From Shewanella sp. SR44-3 (GTDB lineage: Bacteria; Pseudomonadota; Gammaproteobacteria; Enterobacterales; Shewanellaceae), in the NCBI RefSeq assembly GCF_014163735.1, contig NZ_JACJDV010000006.1:100068-164067 (forward strand): a stretch of 64,000 nt of DNA, written 5' to 3'. Positions 36,945-45,990 of this stretch are shown here, in pieces. Each line of letters starts with the position of its first letter. Positions within the stretch are counted from its first letter, which is position 1. A model generated the notes under the pieces. That model had not been told where the DNA came from. It did no database searches and was given only the letters and a program-made list of their open reading frames with translations. Position numbers and translations under genes: made by a program.

Positions 36945-37030
36945 TGGAATAAATAGCGTAAGTCCAGACATGGATGTCTGGCTAACTTTCGGGGGGCTGG
37001 GACGCCCCATCGAAAGTGTTAGCTATTTAT
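36945..37030. repeat. nested palindrome (three-way-junction-like)
   Basis: Outer arms AAATAGC (36951-36957) and GCTATTT (37022-37028) enclose two hairpins: CCAGACATggATGTCTGG and TAACTTTCG...CGAAAGTGTTA, the latter with an inner GGGG/CCCC stem. No gene is evident. It lies between blocks A and C of the composite repeat. Confidence 0.7.
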
Positions 37031-37165
37031 CCATAAGCAAGAGGAATAACAACTTCGCGGGCGGCAAAGGGGTGTTCCAAGAGGGGAGAATGCTGTTGTT
37101 TTCCCCTCTTGGCCAGTGCAGAGTGGAACCCTGCGACTTTATTCCAAACGAAGTTTGGACATCTT
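37031..37165. repeat. hairpin and dispersed repeat block C, copy
   Basis: A perfect 11-base stem CCAAGAGGGGA (37077-37087)/TCCCCTCTTGG (37102-37112) is followed by GGCCAGTGCAGAGTGG and CTGCGACTTT, which match the reverse complement of 5841-5882. Outer arms AACTTCG/CGAAGTT enclose most of it. Confidence 0.65.
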
Positions 37166-37167
37166 AA

Positions 37168-37250
37168 ATAATGCCCGAGCCCACAAGGACCTTCTTGCTG
37201 ATAAGAATACGGCGTCACTCGGGACGTTAATGCAATGGCCGAGATCAATC
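37168..37250 (-). repeat. dispersed repeat, block B, copy
   Basis: Read on the minus strand: CTCGGCCATTGCATTAACG, TCCCGAGTGACGCCGTATTC, TTATC-GCAAGAAGGTCC, GGGCTCGGGC. It is highly similar to 57767-57835 and less so to 5682-5730. Confidence 0.8.
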
Positions 37251-37369
37251 CTATGATGTTAAGTTTCGCTTTTATCGGTATACAACCTAAACAGCGACAC
37301 CAATGCTAATAAGAGGGTATTGAGCTAAATAGCTCGAGTTGTTCTATTGAGTTAGTCAGCTAAATGCCA

Positions 37370-37585
37370 TTACTTCCAGCCATGAACCCAACGCGTACCA
37401 TCTTGCAAATCATGCCAGTCTATTGGGGTAGAGCGTTTTGATATCACAGCTTCGATTGAGCAAAAAACGACTATGCCCTCTTCATCGAATTCAATTTCAG
37501 TGACCATAAAGTGCTTTTCTTTATTAACGGGTGCAACAGCTGTCCATTTGCTGTTGAGTAATTTCTTGGGGTTAATGTTATTCAT
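37370..37585 (-). CDS. small Trp-rich protein of the TIGR02450 family
   Basis: Starting at the ATG at 37585 (GAAGGAG with proper spacing) gives 71 residues beginning MNNINPKKLLNSKWTAV and continuing KEKHFMV, FDEEG, EAVISKR and RWVHGWK. This pattern of conserved Trp and Lys defines a small family (TIGR02450) of unknown function in marine gammaproteobacteria. A reading from 37615 adds ten unlikely residues. It stands alone on the minus strand. Confidence 0.8.
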   Translation of the reverse strand: MNNINPKKLLNSKWTAVAPVNKEKHFMVTEIEFDEEGIVVFCSIEAVISKRSTPIDWHDLQDGTRWVHGWK

Positions 37586-37729
37586 CGACACTCCTTCAAA
37601 TACATCACGGTTCATTTCTGACCATCACTGTTGTCACTGACCCATCTTGACCATTGCTGATAGGTGCCAATAGCGAACAAACTGCCTATGAATAGACAAA
37701 TGCCTGTGCTTACGAGCCAAAATGTCAGG

Positions 37730-38345
37730 CTATTTAAGCCCTATCACAGTAAAGTCACCGCTGACCTTAAGCTGCACGGTAACGGCTTGTGCGCTGGTGT
37801 TTTTCCAATACCAACCGTGGGAGCCTGCAAAGGGGGCGGTAAAACTGCCCTTCATTTCATCACTTGTGGCAATGACGTAGCTCTCAAAATACCCTGTGGT
37901 GTCGCCCTGTGGCTCGCCGTGTAAGTCAAAATATAGCGGACTCGGGCTGCTATTATTAGTGGCGGTGTCAGTGGCGGTTTCAGTGTGAGTGCTCCATTGG
38001 TATTCCATCTTGGCAAATTGCGCCATATAAAACTTATACTCCACCCACCCCGCGTCCCGCTGGCACAGTCACGCTTATGCTGTGCTCGGACGGTTTGGCG
38101 GCATCACTTTGTGGCGCATTGGCTGGCGTCTGTGACGTTTCAGACTTAGATGCATCTATTACAGCTTGCATCTGAATGCCAGAATCTGGCTGAGCCAGCG
38201 CTGTCAGGCCTAAGGCCTTGCCCACTCCTGTGGGGTCTATATTGTATTCTGCGGGTAAAATTAAGCTCACCAAGGCAATTGCCGCTAAGATAACTGCCGA
38301 AAACGAGGCTTTAATCAATGTCTTACTGCTTACTGTATGTTGCAT
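37730..38345 (-). pseudogene. transmembrane-anchor protein gene broken by a 4-bp tandem duplication
   Basis: Two overlapping frames make one gene. From 38345 a 103-residue frame gives a membrane anchor (SAVILAAIALVSLILPAEYNIDPTGVGKALGL) and ends VPAGRGVGGV-stop. From 38044 the second frame continues EYKFYMAQFAKMEYQWS, with LYFDLHGE, GSFTAPFAGSHGWYWKN and VTVQLKVSGDF, to 37730. Removing one copy of the tandem GTGGGTGG joins them as GRGVEYKFY, as in intact relatives of about 200 residues found next to HupE. It lies 37 bases after hupE, the usual partner. A reversible slip or a sequencing error are alternatives to fixed loss. Confidence 0.8.
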
Positions 38346-38358
38346 AATCTTCTTCTTT

Positions 38359-38404
38359 TTAGTTAATTGCGTAGCCGGTTTTTTAGCTAACTGCGTAGCC
38401 GGTT
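38359..38404. repeat. direct repeat at the 3' end of hupE
   Basis: Two 22-base near-identical units (TTAGTTAATTGCGTAGCCGG and TTAGCTAACTGCGTAGCCGG, each then TT) lie two bases apart; the second encodes the last codons and stop of HupE, so the end of the gene is duplicated. Confidence 0.8.
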
Positions 38405-39075
38405 AGTTGATAACCCATCAAGATTAACCCAGCGCTCATTAGCAAGGTATTCGTTAGCGTTGAAAAATGTTGGAACGACGGCCATTTGCGCCAAGCTGTG
38501 ATGGCAATCAAAATGAACCCAAGAGCGGCAAACTGACCGAGTTCAACGCCCAAGTTAAAGGCTAACAAGTTAGTGAGTAAGCCTGCCTCAGGTAAGTCAA
38601 ATTCCTGCAATTTGGTCGCTAGGCCAAAGCCGTGGAATAGACCAAAAATCAACACCGCCCATTGGGTATTGGGTTGCCAATTAAAACAGCGTTTAAAGCC
38701 ACCTAAATTGTCGAATCCTTTATACACCACAGATAAACCAATAATGGCATCAATAAGATAAGCATTAACTTGAATATCGCTCAGCACCCCTAACAGTAAA
38801 GTGGTGCTGTGACCTAAGGTGAACATGGTGACATACAAGAACACATCTCGGCTGCGATATAAGAAAAAGATCACCCCCACTAAAAATAGCAAGTGATCGT
38901 AACCTGTGATCATGTGCTTAGCGCCGATATACACAAAAGGGAAAAATTGCACCCCAGTATTGTGCTCTAAAAAAGCGCGGGTATTGTCATCCACCCCATG
39001 AGCGAATACCTCAAAGGGGGCAATGACACCCACCAGCGCCAAGATCAGGGCATAGCCAAACCACTTACTGTGCAT
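38383..39075 (-). CDS. HupE/UreJ-family membrane protein
   Basis: The 230-residue protein has a signal-like first helix ending FAHG and six to seven further helices. Conserved HupE/UreJ_2 signatures are HMITGYDHLLFLVGV, FTLGHSTTLLLG and FGLFHGFGLA, whose His residues suggest metal binding. The family takes up nickel or cobalt for hydrogenases and ureases in some bacteria; here no such enzyme lies near, and the partner is the transmembrane-anchor gene, an arrangement common in marine proteobacteria with unknown substrate. The ribosome site CGGAG precedes the ATG. Confidence 0.85.
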   Translation of the reverse strand: MHSKWFGYALILALVGVIAPFEVFAHGVDDNTRAFLEHNTGVQFFPFVYIGAKHMITGYDHLLFLVGVIFFLYRSRDVFLYVTMFTLGHSTTLLLGVLSDIQVNAYLIDAIIGLSVVYKGFDNLGGFKRCFNWQPNTQWAVLIFGLFHGFGLATKLQEFDLPEAGLLTNLLAFNLGVELGQFAALGFILIAITAWRKWPSFQHFSTLTNTLLMSAGLILMGYQLTGYAVS

Positions 39076-39464
39076 CGTTAAGCTCCGGTTATTATTATTT
39101 TTTGTAGCACGAAAAGTGCTGGAATAACGAAAGGCTAAGGTAGCACAAAGCGGACATCAAGATTAACGGCTAATCGGCTGGAGTTAGCTATATTGATTTT
39201 TTGAGGATGAATTAGTACAGGTTTGTGGACACTCAGCCTGCGATTGGCTGTTAATGATGTTAGCCGTTTGCATGTCCAAGCATTGTTTAGAGCCGATAGC
39301 GATATCATCGAATAGATGACCACTTGAAATTTACCCTTCGATAACATTACGACGTTCATCCACAAAGCGATCAGCCACAAAAAAGGCTAAAAGCGGAACC
39401 TTTAGCCTTTTTAACTTAACGTAAGCCAGCGCGTAAATTTACGGCTTGATTAGCTTGAGGCTAA
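39076..39464. other. intergenic region between hupE and gor
   Basis: About 390 bases with the gor terminator at 39379-39413. A minus-strand 81-codon frame (39135-39380) has no ribosome site and no coding look; another frame reads DIAIGSKQCLDMQTANI and then CPQTC, which may be a decayed cysteine-containing gene. The hupE promoter should lie near 39080-39150. Confidence 0.4.
39379..39413 (-). terminator. rho-independent terminator of gor
   Basis: The stem AAAGGCTAAA/TTTAGCCTTT with a nine-base loop is followed by T residues on the minus strand, about 50 bases past the gor stop. Confidence 0.85.
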
Positions 39465-40820
39465 TCAACGCATAGTGACAAACTCCTCGGCGCCTGTGGG
39501 GTGTATAGCGACCACAGAGTCGAAATCTGCCTTAGTTGCGCCCATCTTCATGGCTACACCAAAGCCTTGGAGGATTTCATCCATTCCAAAGCCGATACCG
39601 TGAATGCCGACCACGACTTCATTGTCACCGGCGCAGACTAACTTCATCTTGCACGCCTGACGGTGGGCGGTTACCGCTGTGTACATAGAGGTAAAAGTCG
39701 AGCTGTAAACTTTGACTTTATCCGCGCCGTACTGAGTCACGGCTTCTGGCTCGGTTAAGCCCATGGTGCCTATGGGCGGGTGGCTAAAGACTACGGTTGG
39801 GATCAAGTTATAGTCCATCTTGGCATCTGGCATGGCGCCAAATAGACGCTCAGATAACAGGCGCCCAGCCTTGACAGCAACGGGAGTCAGCTCGACGCCA
39901 CCCGCCATAATATCGCCAACACAATAGATGCCTTCAGCGCTGGTGTTTTGCTGTGCATCCGTGATGATATAGCCTTTTTCATCACGTTCAACTTGGGTGT
40001 GCTCTAGGCCAATATTGTTTGTGGATGGCTCGCGGCCTATGGCCCAGATTAAGCAATCGACCGTGACACTATTGCCGTTTTCTAGCACTAAGGTCAGGCT
40101 ATTATCGGCATTTTTCAGCACTTCTTTGGGGACGCTGTGAGTATGCAGCGTCGGGCCATCCAGCGCCATGGCTTCTACTAAGGCGTCAGTCAAAATCGGG
40201 TCAAAGTTGCGCAGCGGCGCGTGTTTACGTACCAATAAATGGGTTTCACTGCCAAGGGCATGCATGACACCGGCGATTTCCACCGCTATGTAGCCCGCTC
40301 CGACCACGGCAACTCGCTTGGGCTGCTCATTAAGGCCAAAGAAACCGTCTGAATCTATGCCATGCTCGGCGCCAGGAATATCAGGGAAGCTTGGCGCACC
40401 GCCGGTAGCGATAAGGATATGCTTAGCACTGTAATGCTTGCCGTCCACTTCTATGGTATTGCCATTAACAAAACGGCCATAGCCTTCGAGCAAGGTCACC
40501 TTGTTGTTAGCAAAGCCGCGACCATAGGCATCATGAATTCGGCCTATATAGGCTTCGCGACTGGCAACTAAGGTGCTCCAATCGAATTTATTCACTGTGA
40601 CATCGAAACCATAATCTTTGGCGTATAAGTTCATTGCCTCGGCAATATGGGCACCATACCACATGACTTTTTTCGGCACGCAGCCCAAGTTAACGCAAGT
40701 GCCGCCCACTTGTTTGGCTTCGATGAGTAATACCTTGGCGCCGCGCATCGCTGCTCGGTTAGCCGAAGCGATACCGCCGCTACCTGCACCTAGGCAGATA
40801 TAGTCAAATTCTTGGGTCAT
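39465..40820 (-). CDS. gor: glutathione reductase
   Basis: I start at the ATG at 40820 (GGAG seven bases upstream); a GTG four codons earlier lies inside that ribosome site. The 451-residue flavoenzyme has the FAD-binding [13 protein letters not shown], the redox-active disulfide [16 protein letters not shown], the NADPH domain [13 protein letters not shown] and the C-terminal [10 protein letters not shown] with the catalytic His. The C-terminus MR and overall pattern follow E. coli Gor. It keeps glutathione reduced with NADPH in the cytoplasm. Confidence 0.95.
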   Translation of the reverse strand: MTQEFDYICLGAGSGGIASANRAAMRGAKVLLIEAKQVGGTCVNLGCVPKKVMWYGAHIAEAMNLYAKDYGFDVTVNKFDWSTLVASREAYIGRIHDAYGRGFANNKVTLLEGYGRFVNGNTIEVDGKHYSAKHILIATGGAPSFPDIPGAEHGIDSDGFFGLNEQPKRVAVVGAGYIAVEIAGVMHALGSETHLLVRKHAPLRNFDPILTDALVEAMALDGPTLHTHSVPKEVLKNADNSLTLVLENGNSVTVDCLIWAIGREPSTNNIGLEHTQVERDEKGYIITDAQQNTSAEGIYCVGDIMAGGVELTPVAVKAGRLLSERLFGAMPDAKMDYNLIPTVVFSHPPIGTMGLTEPEAVTQYGADKVKVYSSTFTSMYTAVTAHRQACKMKLVCAGDNEVVVGIHGIGFGMDEILQGFGVAMKMGATKADFDSVVAIHPTGAEEFVTMR

Positions 40821-41016
40821 GCTGTTCTCCACGTTTTATTATTGCAGCCATTGTAGGGGGGAATGACCTTGCATACTAGCCTGCATAAATGAAGCTTAAG
40901 TGTTTATCGTAAACCTATGAATGCCAAATGCTTGCGGCTGGTTCTCGTTTCTCGGTTCTCTCAGCTCTAAGTTATAAAGAGTAAGAGCTAAAGAATGAGT
41001 GCTAAGGCGTAAGCAC

Positions 41017-41661
41017 TCAGCGCTTATGTTGGCAACGGCTGCGATCTGCAATCGATGGTCCCTCGACGCCACATTTAAGGCATTGCCATTCTTTTTGTCT
41101 GATCTTAAGCTCTGCGGCTTGATGACCTAAGTCTTGGGTACCCGCTTGTGTTAGCTGCCCCTCTAGATGATCCATGCGGCTATTAAGCCAACGACAACCG
41201 ACATCATTGGCCACACGTTTTCGGCTGGCCAATTGCTGTTTGCGGCTTAAGGTTTTTGTCTTATTTTTGCTGCGCGTTTGAGTCGACTTTTTATGACTCC
41301 TGCCCTCAGATAACTTTGATCCCTCTGATAGTCGCTCGGATAAATCGGGCGTATCTTGGGCGCGAAACTCTAAACCGACTTCAATCTCATCAGCAGCTTT
41401 ATGCTCCATGCTGTTGCCTTGGTTATCTAACACCAAGGGCTTGCCTAGTTTGAGTTTGGGCGCTTCGTGGGTTTGCGGGTCTTGCAGCTCTACTTGTTCA
41501 ACCAATTGCTGCCAACTTTCGTCACTGGCTATAGTTTCTGGGCACAGAAGTAACAGAAGTAAGCTGGCATATAGGTATTGCCAAATCGGCATTGTTATCA
41601 CGGCCTGAGTGCGATTCTGTGAAGTCAGTTTTGCAGCAACACATTGATAAATAGACAACAT
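41017..41661 (-). CDS. exported protein with basic Lys/Ser-rich centre, hypothetical
   Basis: An AAGGAA site lies six bases before the ATG at 41661, supporting a 214-residue product. A hydrophobic segment (YLYASLLLLLLCPETIAS, about residues 29-46) acts as signal peptide or anchor. A strongly basic centre (KKSTQTRSKNKTKT and KQQLASRKR) is followed by four cysteines, among them CLKCG and a late RCQHKR, which might bind metal. No family recognised. It lies upstream of gor with its own presumed promoter. Confidence 0.6.
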   Translation of the reverse strand: MLSIYQCVAAKLTSQNRTQAVITMPIWQYLYASLLLLLLCPETIASDESWQQLVEQVELQDPQTHEAPKLKLGKPLVLDNQGNSMEHKAADEIEVGLEFRAQDTPDLSERLSEGSKLSEGRSHKKSTQTRSKNKTKTLSRKQQLASRKRVANDVGCRWLNSRMDHLEGQLTQAGTQDLGHQAAELKIRQKEWQCLKCGVEGPSIADRSRCQHKR

Positions 41662-41801
41662 AGGCGTTCCTTGCCTTGAGTCTTGGGTATAAGACCTGAT
41701 GAGTTGTCAGTTAAGGTTAGTAAAAACAGCGCTATTTTGCCGCTAAATGGGCACAACTAATGTTATTGAGCTAGCTAACGTAACGAATGCATTTAGCGCC
41801 G

Positions 41802-42542
41802 CTATCGCAACTGCCAATGAAGATGTAAACCGCCATAGGTTTGATCTAAGCTGCCTTCTAGGCCGGTACTTTGAGCTTCATTATCAATATCAGCCATGGA
41901 CCAAGTGCGAGCTAAATGAGCACTAAGGCGCAGCGGTTTTGCCAATTGATAATTAGCTTCTATACCTAATTGGAAATGGTTAGCACCGTTATGAGCCTCG
42001 GTGGCGTATTGAAAATCAAATCCTTGGCTCAAATAAGGGCTTAGGCTGATTTTATCATCTAACTGCCAATGGCTGTGCAGACTTAGTTCAACAAAATAAC
42101 CTGCGGCCAAGGTCGAATAGGTATAGCTTAACGATGGCGTTAGCCAGCGCCACTGGGTGTAGCTTACTTTCGAAAAGAATTCATTATCAGAATTGCGAAG
42201 AGAGCTGTCACCACTGCCATAGGTTTCTAAGCGCTGATAGCCCACATAAGACTCCAAGGTATCACTAAGCTTAATCAGGTATTCAACCCCTAAGTTCCAC
42301 TCCACATAATGGCTATTGCTGCCGCGCACTAGAGTCACAAAACCGGTCAATTCATCTTTAGTTAACTGGGTATTAGTCCAATAAATGCCACCTTGGGACA
42401 AATTATTCCGTCCTTCTGTGACGTAGTGGCTGTCTTGTCCGGTTGACACATACCATTGGGTTGCCATTTCTTCAGCCTGAGCGCCAACAGTCAGACCTAT
42501 TAAAGCAGACAGTAATAAATACTGAGATAAGCTTAGATTCAT
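41802..42542 (-). CDS. predicted outer-membrane beta-barrel protein
   Basis: The 246-residue product has a signal peptide ending GAQA, then alternating strands rich in Tyr, Trp and Gly, and a final strand GGLHLHWQLR. Short turns and about ten to twelve amphipathic strands suggest a small outer-membrane barrel. No family is recognised. The final residue is Arg, not aromatic, which is unusual for barrels. It is divergent from prlC. Confidence 0.6.
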   Translation of the reverse strand: MNLSLSQYLLLSALIGLTVGAQAEEMATQWYVSTGQDSHYVTEGRNNLSQGGIYWTNTQLTKDELTGFVTLVRGSNSHYVEWNLGVEYLIKLSDTLESYVGYQRLETYGSGDSSLRNSDNEFFSKVSYTQWRWLTPSLSYTYSTLAAGYFVELSLHSHWQLDDKISLSPYLSQGFDFQYATEAHNGANHFQLGIEANYQLAKPLRLSAHLARTWSMADIDNEAQSTGLEGSLDQTYGGLHLHWQLR

Positions 42543-42950
42543 ATTACCTTTAGATTATTTTGTAAATTGTACCATCACCGAATAGTAAGTGAGGTTGAGG
42601 CGAAACCGAATGAGAAGCGATCTTATTTGCGATTAGCTTGTCAAATATCTTAATGTAAAGATAGTGTAAATCTGAATCGATAAATAAATCACACTTTTTC
42701 TCTTTGGGATGGGATAGGGGAAAGAGCCTTGCGGCAATATGGCTTTAAGGCGTGACAGCGCCTTGGTCTACGACTGTTGTTGCTAGCTCAGCTGAGCTAT
42801 TTTTATAGCCTCTTATTGATAAGCCTTGAAATTTTGCGCCAACGCCATATATCTACTGATACTAAGCCTAGGCTTACTCTGTTAAATTAACGGTTGTTAT
42901 CGGGCATGCCTGCCCAGTGAATATCGCCAATACGCATTTAAGGACACACT
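42543..42950. other. divergent promoter region between the barrel gene and prlC
   Basis: Over 400 bases without a gene. It contains the heat-shock-like promoter at 42825-42850 and a partly palindromic TAAGCCTAGGCTTA at about 42861-42880. Nothing else recognised. Confidence 0.5.
42825..42850 (+). promoter_or_regulatory. possible sigma-32 (RpoH) promoter of prlC
   Basis: CTTGAAA (42825-42831) and CGCCATAT (42843-42850) are spaced by 11 bases; the consensus is CTTGAAA, 11-16 bases, CCCCATnT. It lies about 100 bases before prlC. The Salmonella orthologue opdA is heat-shock induced. One mismatch; not proven. Confidence 0.5.
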
Positions 42951-44990
42951 ATGAGTAATCCACTATTGAGTGGCGCCGCCCTACCGCCTTTTTCCCAAAT
43001 TAAGCCTGAACATATTCAGAGCGCGGTAGAGCAAGCTATCGCCAAGTGCCGCAATACCATAGAGACCTTATTAGCACAAAATAGCCACTACACTTGGGAC
43101 AATTTGATTGCGCCTTTAGAAGAATGTGACGATGAATTTAGTCAAATTTGGTCACCTGTATCTCACATGAACTCAGTGACTAGCTCAGATGCACTGCGCG
43201 AAGCTCACGATGCTTGCCTGCCATTACTGTCTGACTACGGCACCTTTGTCGGCCAACATCAGGGCTTGTATCAAGCCTATAAATCTATTCATGAGTCCAC
43301 TGAATTTGCCACATTACCACAAGCGAAAAAAATGGCAGTAGAGCAAAGCCTGCGAGATTTTGAACTGTCGGGTATTGGTCTAGATGATGGGCAAAAAGTG
43401 CGTTATGGCGAAATCGTTAAGCGCCTATCTGAACTCACAAGTTTGTTTTCTAATCAATTATTGGATGCCACCCAAGCTTGGGAGAAACTCATCACTGACG
43501 AGTCTGAACTTGCAGGTTTACCTGATTCCGCCAAAGCGGCGGCTAAAGCCATGGCGGAAGAAGATGGCAAAAGTGGTTGGTTATTCAGCTTAGATTTTCC
43601 CTCTTATTTACCGGTAATGACCTACAGCGAAAATCGCGCCTTAAGAGAAGAATGTTACCGTGCCTTTGTCACCCGTGCCTCTGATCAAGGCCCCAATGCC
43701 GGTGAGTTCGACAACAGTGCCGCCATGGATGAAATTATCGCCCTGCGCCATGAATTAGCTCAACTGCTAGGGTTTGAATCTTACGCCCACAAGTCCTTAG
43801 CCACTAAAATGGCCGAAACCCCAGAGCAAGTATTAACGTTTTTAAGCGAGCTAGGTCAACGCTCGAAAGAGCAAGCCAAGACAGAGCTTGCCGAACTGCG
43901 AGCCTTCGCCTTAAGCGAATACGGCGTCAGTGATATGGAGTCATGGGACTTGAGCTTCTACGCTGAAAAATTGCAGCAACATAAATATGAAGTATCTCAA
44001 GAAATATTAAGACCTTATTTCCCTGAAGATAAGGTGCTTTCAGGACTCTTCTATACAGTATCGCGCCTGTTTGGTCTGCGTATCGAAGAGCAAAAAGACA
44101 TAGATACTTGGCATAAAGAAGTGCGTTTTTTCAATATTTTTGATGAAACTAACACCTTAAGAGGTAGCTTCTACCTGGATTTATATGCCCGCACTGGCAA
44201 ACGCGGCGGCGCTTGGATGGATGACTGCCGCGTGCGCCGTCAAACACCAAACGGCTTACAAAAACCCGTGGCCTACCTAACTTGTAACTTTAATCGCCCA
44301 GTGAATGGCAAGCCTGCCTTGTTCACTCATGATGAAGTCACCACCTTGTTCCATGAATTTGGTCACGGCATACACCATATGCTGACCCAAATTGATGTCG
44401 CCGATGTCTCTGGCATCAATGGTGTACCTTGGGATGCGGTGGAGCTGCCGAGCCAATTTATGGAAAACTGGTGTTGGCAAGAAGAGGCGCTAGGTGAAAT
44501 ATCCGGCCACTTTGAAACTGGTGAACCCTTGCCTAAAGCGCTTTTAGACAAAATGCTGGCAGCGAAAAGCTTCCAGTCAGGAATGATGATGCTACGTCAG
44601 CTTGAGTTTTCATTGTTCGACTTTAGAATGCATTTGGAATACAACCCTAAAAAAGGCGCCAATATCCAAGGCATGCTAGATGAAGTGCGCAGTCAAGTGG
44701 CAGTACTAACGCCGCCAAGCTTTAATCGTTTCCAGCACGGCTTTGCCCACATCTTTGCAGGCGGCTATGCAGCGGGTTATTACAGCTACAAATGGGCTGA
44801 AGTGTTATCGGCCGATGCATTCTCACGCTTTGAAGCCGAAGGCATCTTTAATTCTGATACCGGAAAAAGCTTTATGGCGAATATTCTGGAGATGGGCGGC
44901 AGTGAAGAACCTATGACCTTGTTCAAGCGTTTTATGGGCCGAGAGCCAAATATTGACGCCTTATTAAGGCATTCCGGCATTAAAGCTTAA
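42951..44990 (+). CDS. prlC: oligopeptidase A
   Basis: The 679-residue cytoplasmic M3 zinc peptidase has the motif HEFGHGIHH (about residues 469-477) with catalytic Glu, and a downstream Glu in a WDAVELPSQFMENW segment, as in E. coli PrlC/OpdA. It degrades short peptides, including cleaved signal peptides. The N-terminal NPLLSGAALPPFSQIKPEHI matches the family start. Length is normal. Expression may be raised by heat shock through the promoter upstream. A terminator lies 48 bases after its stop. Confidence 0.95.
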   Translation: MSNPLLSGAALPPFSQIKPEHIQSAVEQAIAKCRNTIETLLAQNSHYTWDNLIAPLEECDDEFSQIWSPVSHMNSVTSSDALREAHDACLPLLSDYGTFVGQHQGLYQAYKSIHESTEFATLPQAKKMAVEQSLRDFELSGIGLDDGQKVRYGEIVKRLSELTSLFSNQLLDATQAWEKLITDESELAGLPDSAKAAAKAMAEEDGKSGWLFSLDFPSYLPVMTYSENRALREECYRAFVTRASDQGPNAGEFDNSAAMDEIIALRHELAQLLGFESYAHKSLATKMAETPEQVLTFLSELGQRSKEQAKTELAELRAFALSEYGVSDMESWDLSFYAEKLQQHKYEVSQEILRPYFPEDKVLSGLFYTVSRLFGLRIEEQKDIDTWHKEVRFFNIFDETNTLRGSFYLDLYARTGKRGGAWMDDCRVRRQTPNGLQKPVAYLTCNFNRPVNGKPALFTHDEVTTLFHEFGHGIHHMLTQIDVADVSGINGVPWDAVELPSQFMENWCWQEEALGEISGHFETGEPLPKALLDKMLAAKSFQSGMMMLRQLEFSLFDFRMHLEYNPKKGANIQGMLDEVRSQVAVLTPPSFNRFQHGFAHIFAGGYAAGYYSYKWAEVLSADAFSRFEAEGIFNSDTGKSFMANILEMGGSEEPMTLFKRFMGREPNIDALLRHSGIKA

Positions 44991-45037
44991 GACCTACGGT
45001 TAACCACCATAAGGATCAAGGCATTAGTAGTGTACAT

Positions 45038-45067
45038 AGGGCATAGGCTGAGGTTTATGCCCTTTTT
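45038..45067 (+). terminator. rho-independent terminator of prlC
   Basis: The stem AGGGCATA/TATGCCCT with a 10-12-base loop is followed by TTTTTATA. Confidence 0.85.
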
Positions 45068-45257
45068 ATATCCTGATTATTTACAGTTTGGCACTTAAGA
45101 TCGAAGAAAACCCGCTATCAAGCGTCAAAAAATTGTTGCCTTCAATTCTCCATCCACTTACATTACTCCCTTGTGCGAAAATGAGCGTTCAGTAAAAAAA
45201 ACGACTCAGATTTGATGCAGACAAAACACAAAAATAATAAATAGTGGAAGCATCACG

Positions 45258-45920
45258 TTGAATATTGCTAGAAAATCCCGTTTCTTTGATTTAACACCCG
45301 GGAAAATCATAGATTTACAAATCGACCATCCCGTCAAAGTACGCATAAAAGCGGCATTGGTGGGCTATGACGTGGGCAATTATATTATTCTAAAGCATCC
45401 CGCGCCTATGCAAATGAGTAACTATAGCGATGTGCTGGTGGAAGGAAATGTTGTAGTGGTGCGCTACTTGTTAGAAGGCCAGCAGGGCGAATGCTATGCC
45501 TTTAAAGCCAGTATACGTAATATAACCAAATTCCCTGAAAAATTGATTTTCTTAAGCTATCCGCAACAAATCGAGAACCGCCAATTACGCACTCATCAGC
45601 GATTTATCACCCATTTACCGGCCACGATTTTTCCAAAAGAAGAGCAAAGTGATAAAGTCACGCCGCAATTAAAAGGCATTATTTCTGACATTTCATCTAA
45701 GGGTTGCGGCTTTGTCTTTAAAAGCAATAACAGTAAACTCAAAGTGAACCAAAAAGAGATTTTTGTCACTATTCGTACGGCAACAGATGGTGATATTACG
45801 ATTCCCGCTAGAGTCTGTAATAGCCGTTTTGATGATGGCAAGATCAATGTGGGCATACAATTCAACGAAGACGATGAGCAAATCAAAGTTTTACTTGAAC
45901 AGTTGTTTATTGAGCTATAA
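45258..45920 (+). CDS. PilZ-domain protein with N-terminal YcgR-like domain
   Basis: The TTG start at 45258 has GGAAG seven bases upstream. The 220-residue protein has an N-terminal YcgR-like flagellar-brake domain (about residues 1-105) and a PilZ domain (about 108-220) with RTHQR (RxxxR) and DISSKGCGF (D/NxSxxG), the cyclic-di-GMP binding residues. It probably senses cyclic-di-GMP and affects motility or envelope functions. It stands alone and converges with ribB. Confidence 0.88.
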   Translation: MNIARKSRFFDLTPGKIIDLQIDHPVKVRIKAALVGYDVGNYIILKHPAPMQMSNYSDVLVEGNVVVVRYLLEGQQGECYAFKASIRNITKFPEKLIFLSYPQQIENRQLRTHQRFITHLPATIFPKEEQSDKVTPQLKGIISDISSKGCGFVFKSNNSKLKVNQKEIFVTIRTATDGDITIPARVCNSRFDDGKINVGIQFNEDDEQIKVLLEQLFIEL

Positions 45921-45950
45921 CTAGCACTTACGTGAATCATTTGTTAAATA

Positions 45951-45980
45951 TTAAAGAGGCACTTGCTAGCGCCTCTTTAT
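45951..45980. terminator. bidirectional terminator between the PilZ gene and ribB
   Basis: A perfect stem TAAAGAGGC/GCCTCTTTA, 10-base loop; A- and T-rich flanks suit both directions. Confidence 0.8.
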
Positions 45981-45990
45981 ATTGTCTTGA

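Noticed and set aside
36931..37248. Overlapping open frames of 73-78 codons
   Set aside because: They lie across nested palindromes, which keep frames open by symmetry; no ribosome site.
37664..37924. Plus-strand 86-codon frame
   Set aside because: It is antisense to the transmembrane-anchor gene, whose protein sequence is clearly conserved.
39135..39380. 81-codon open frame on the minus strand between hupE and gor
   Set aside because: No ribosome site, poor composition and it runs against the gor terminator; probably a chance frame or decayed DNA.
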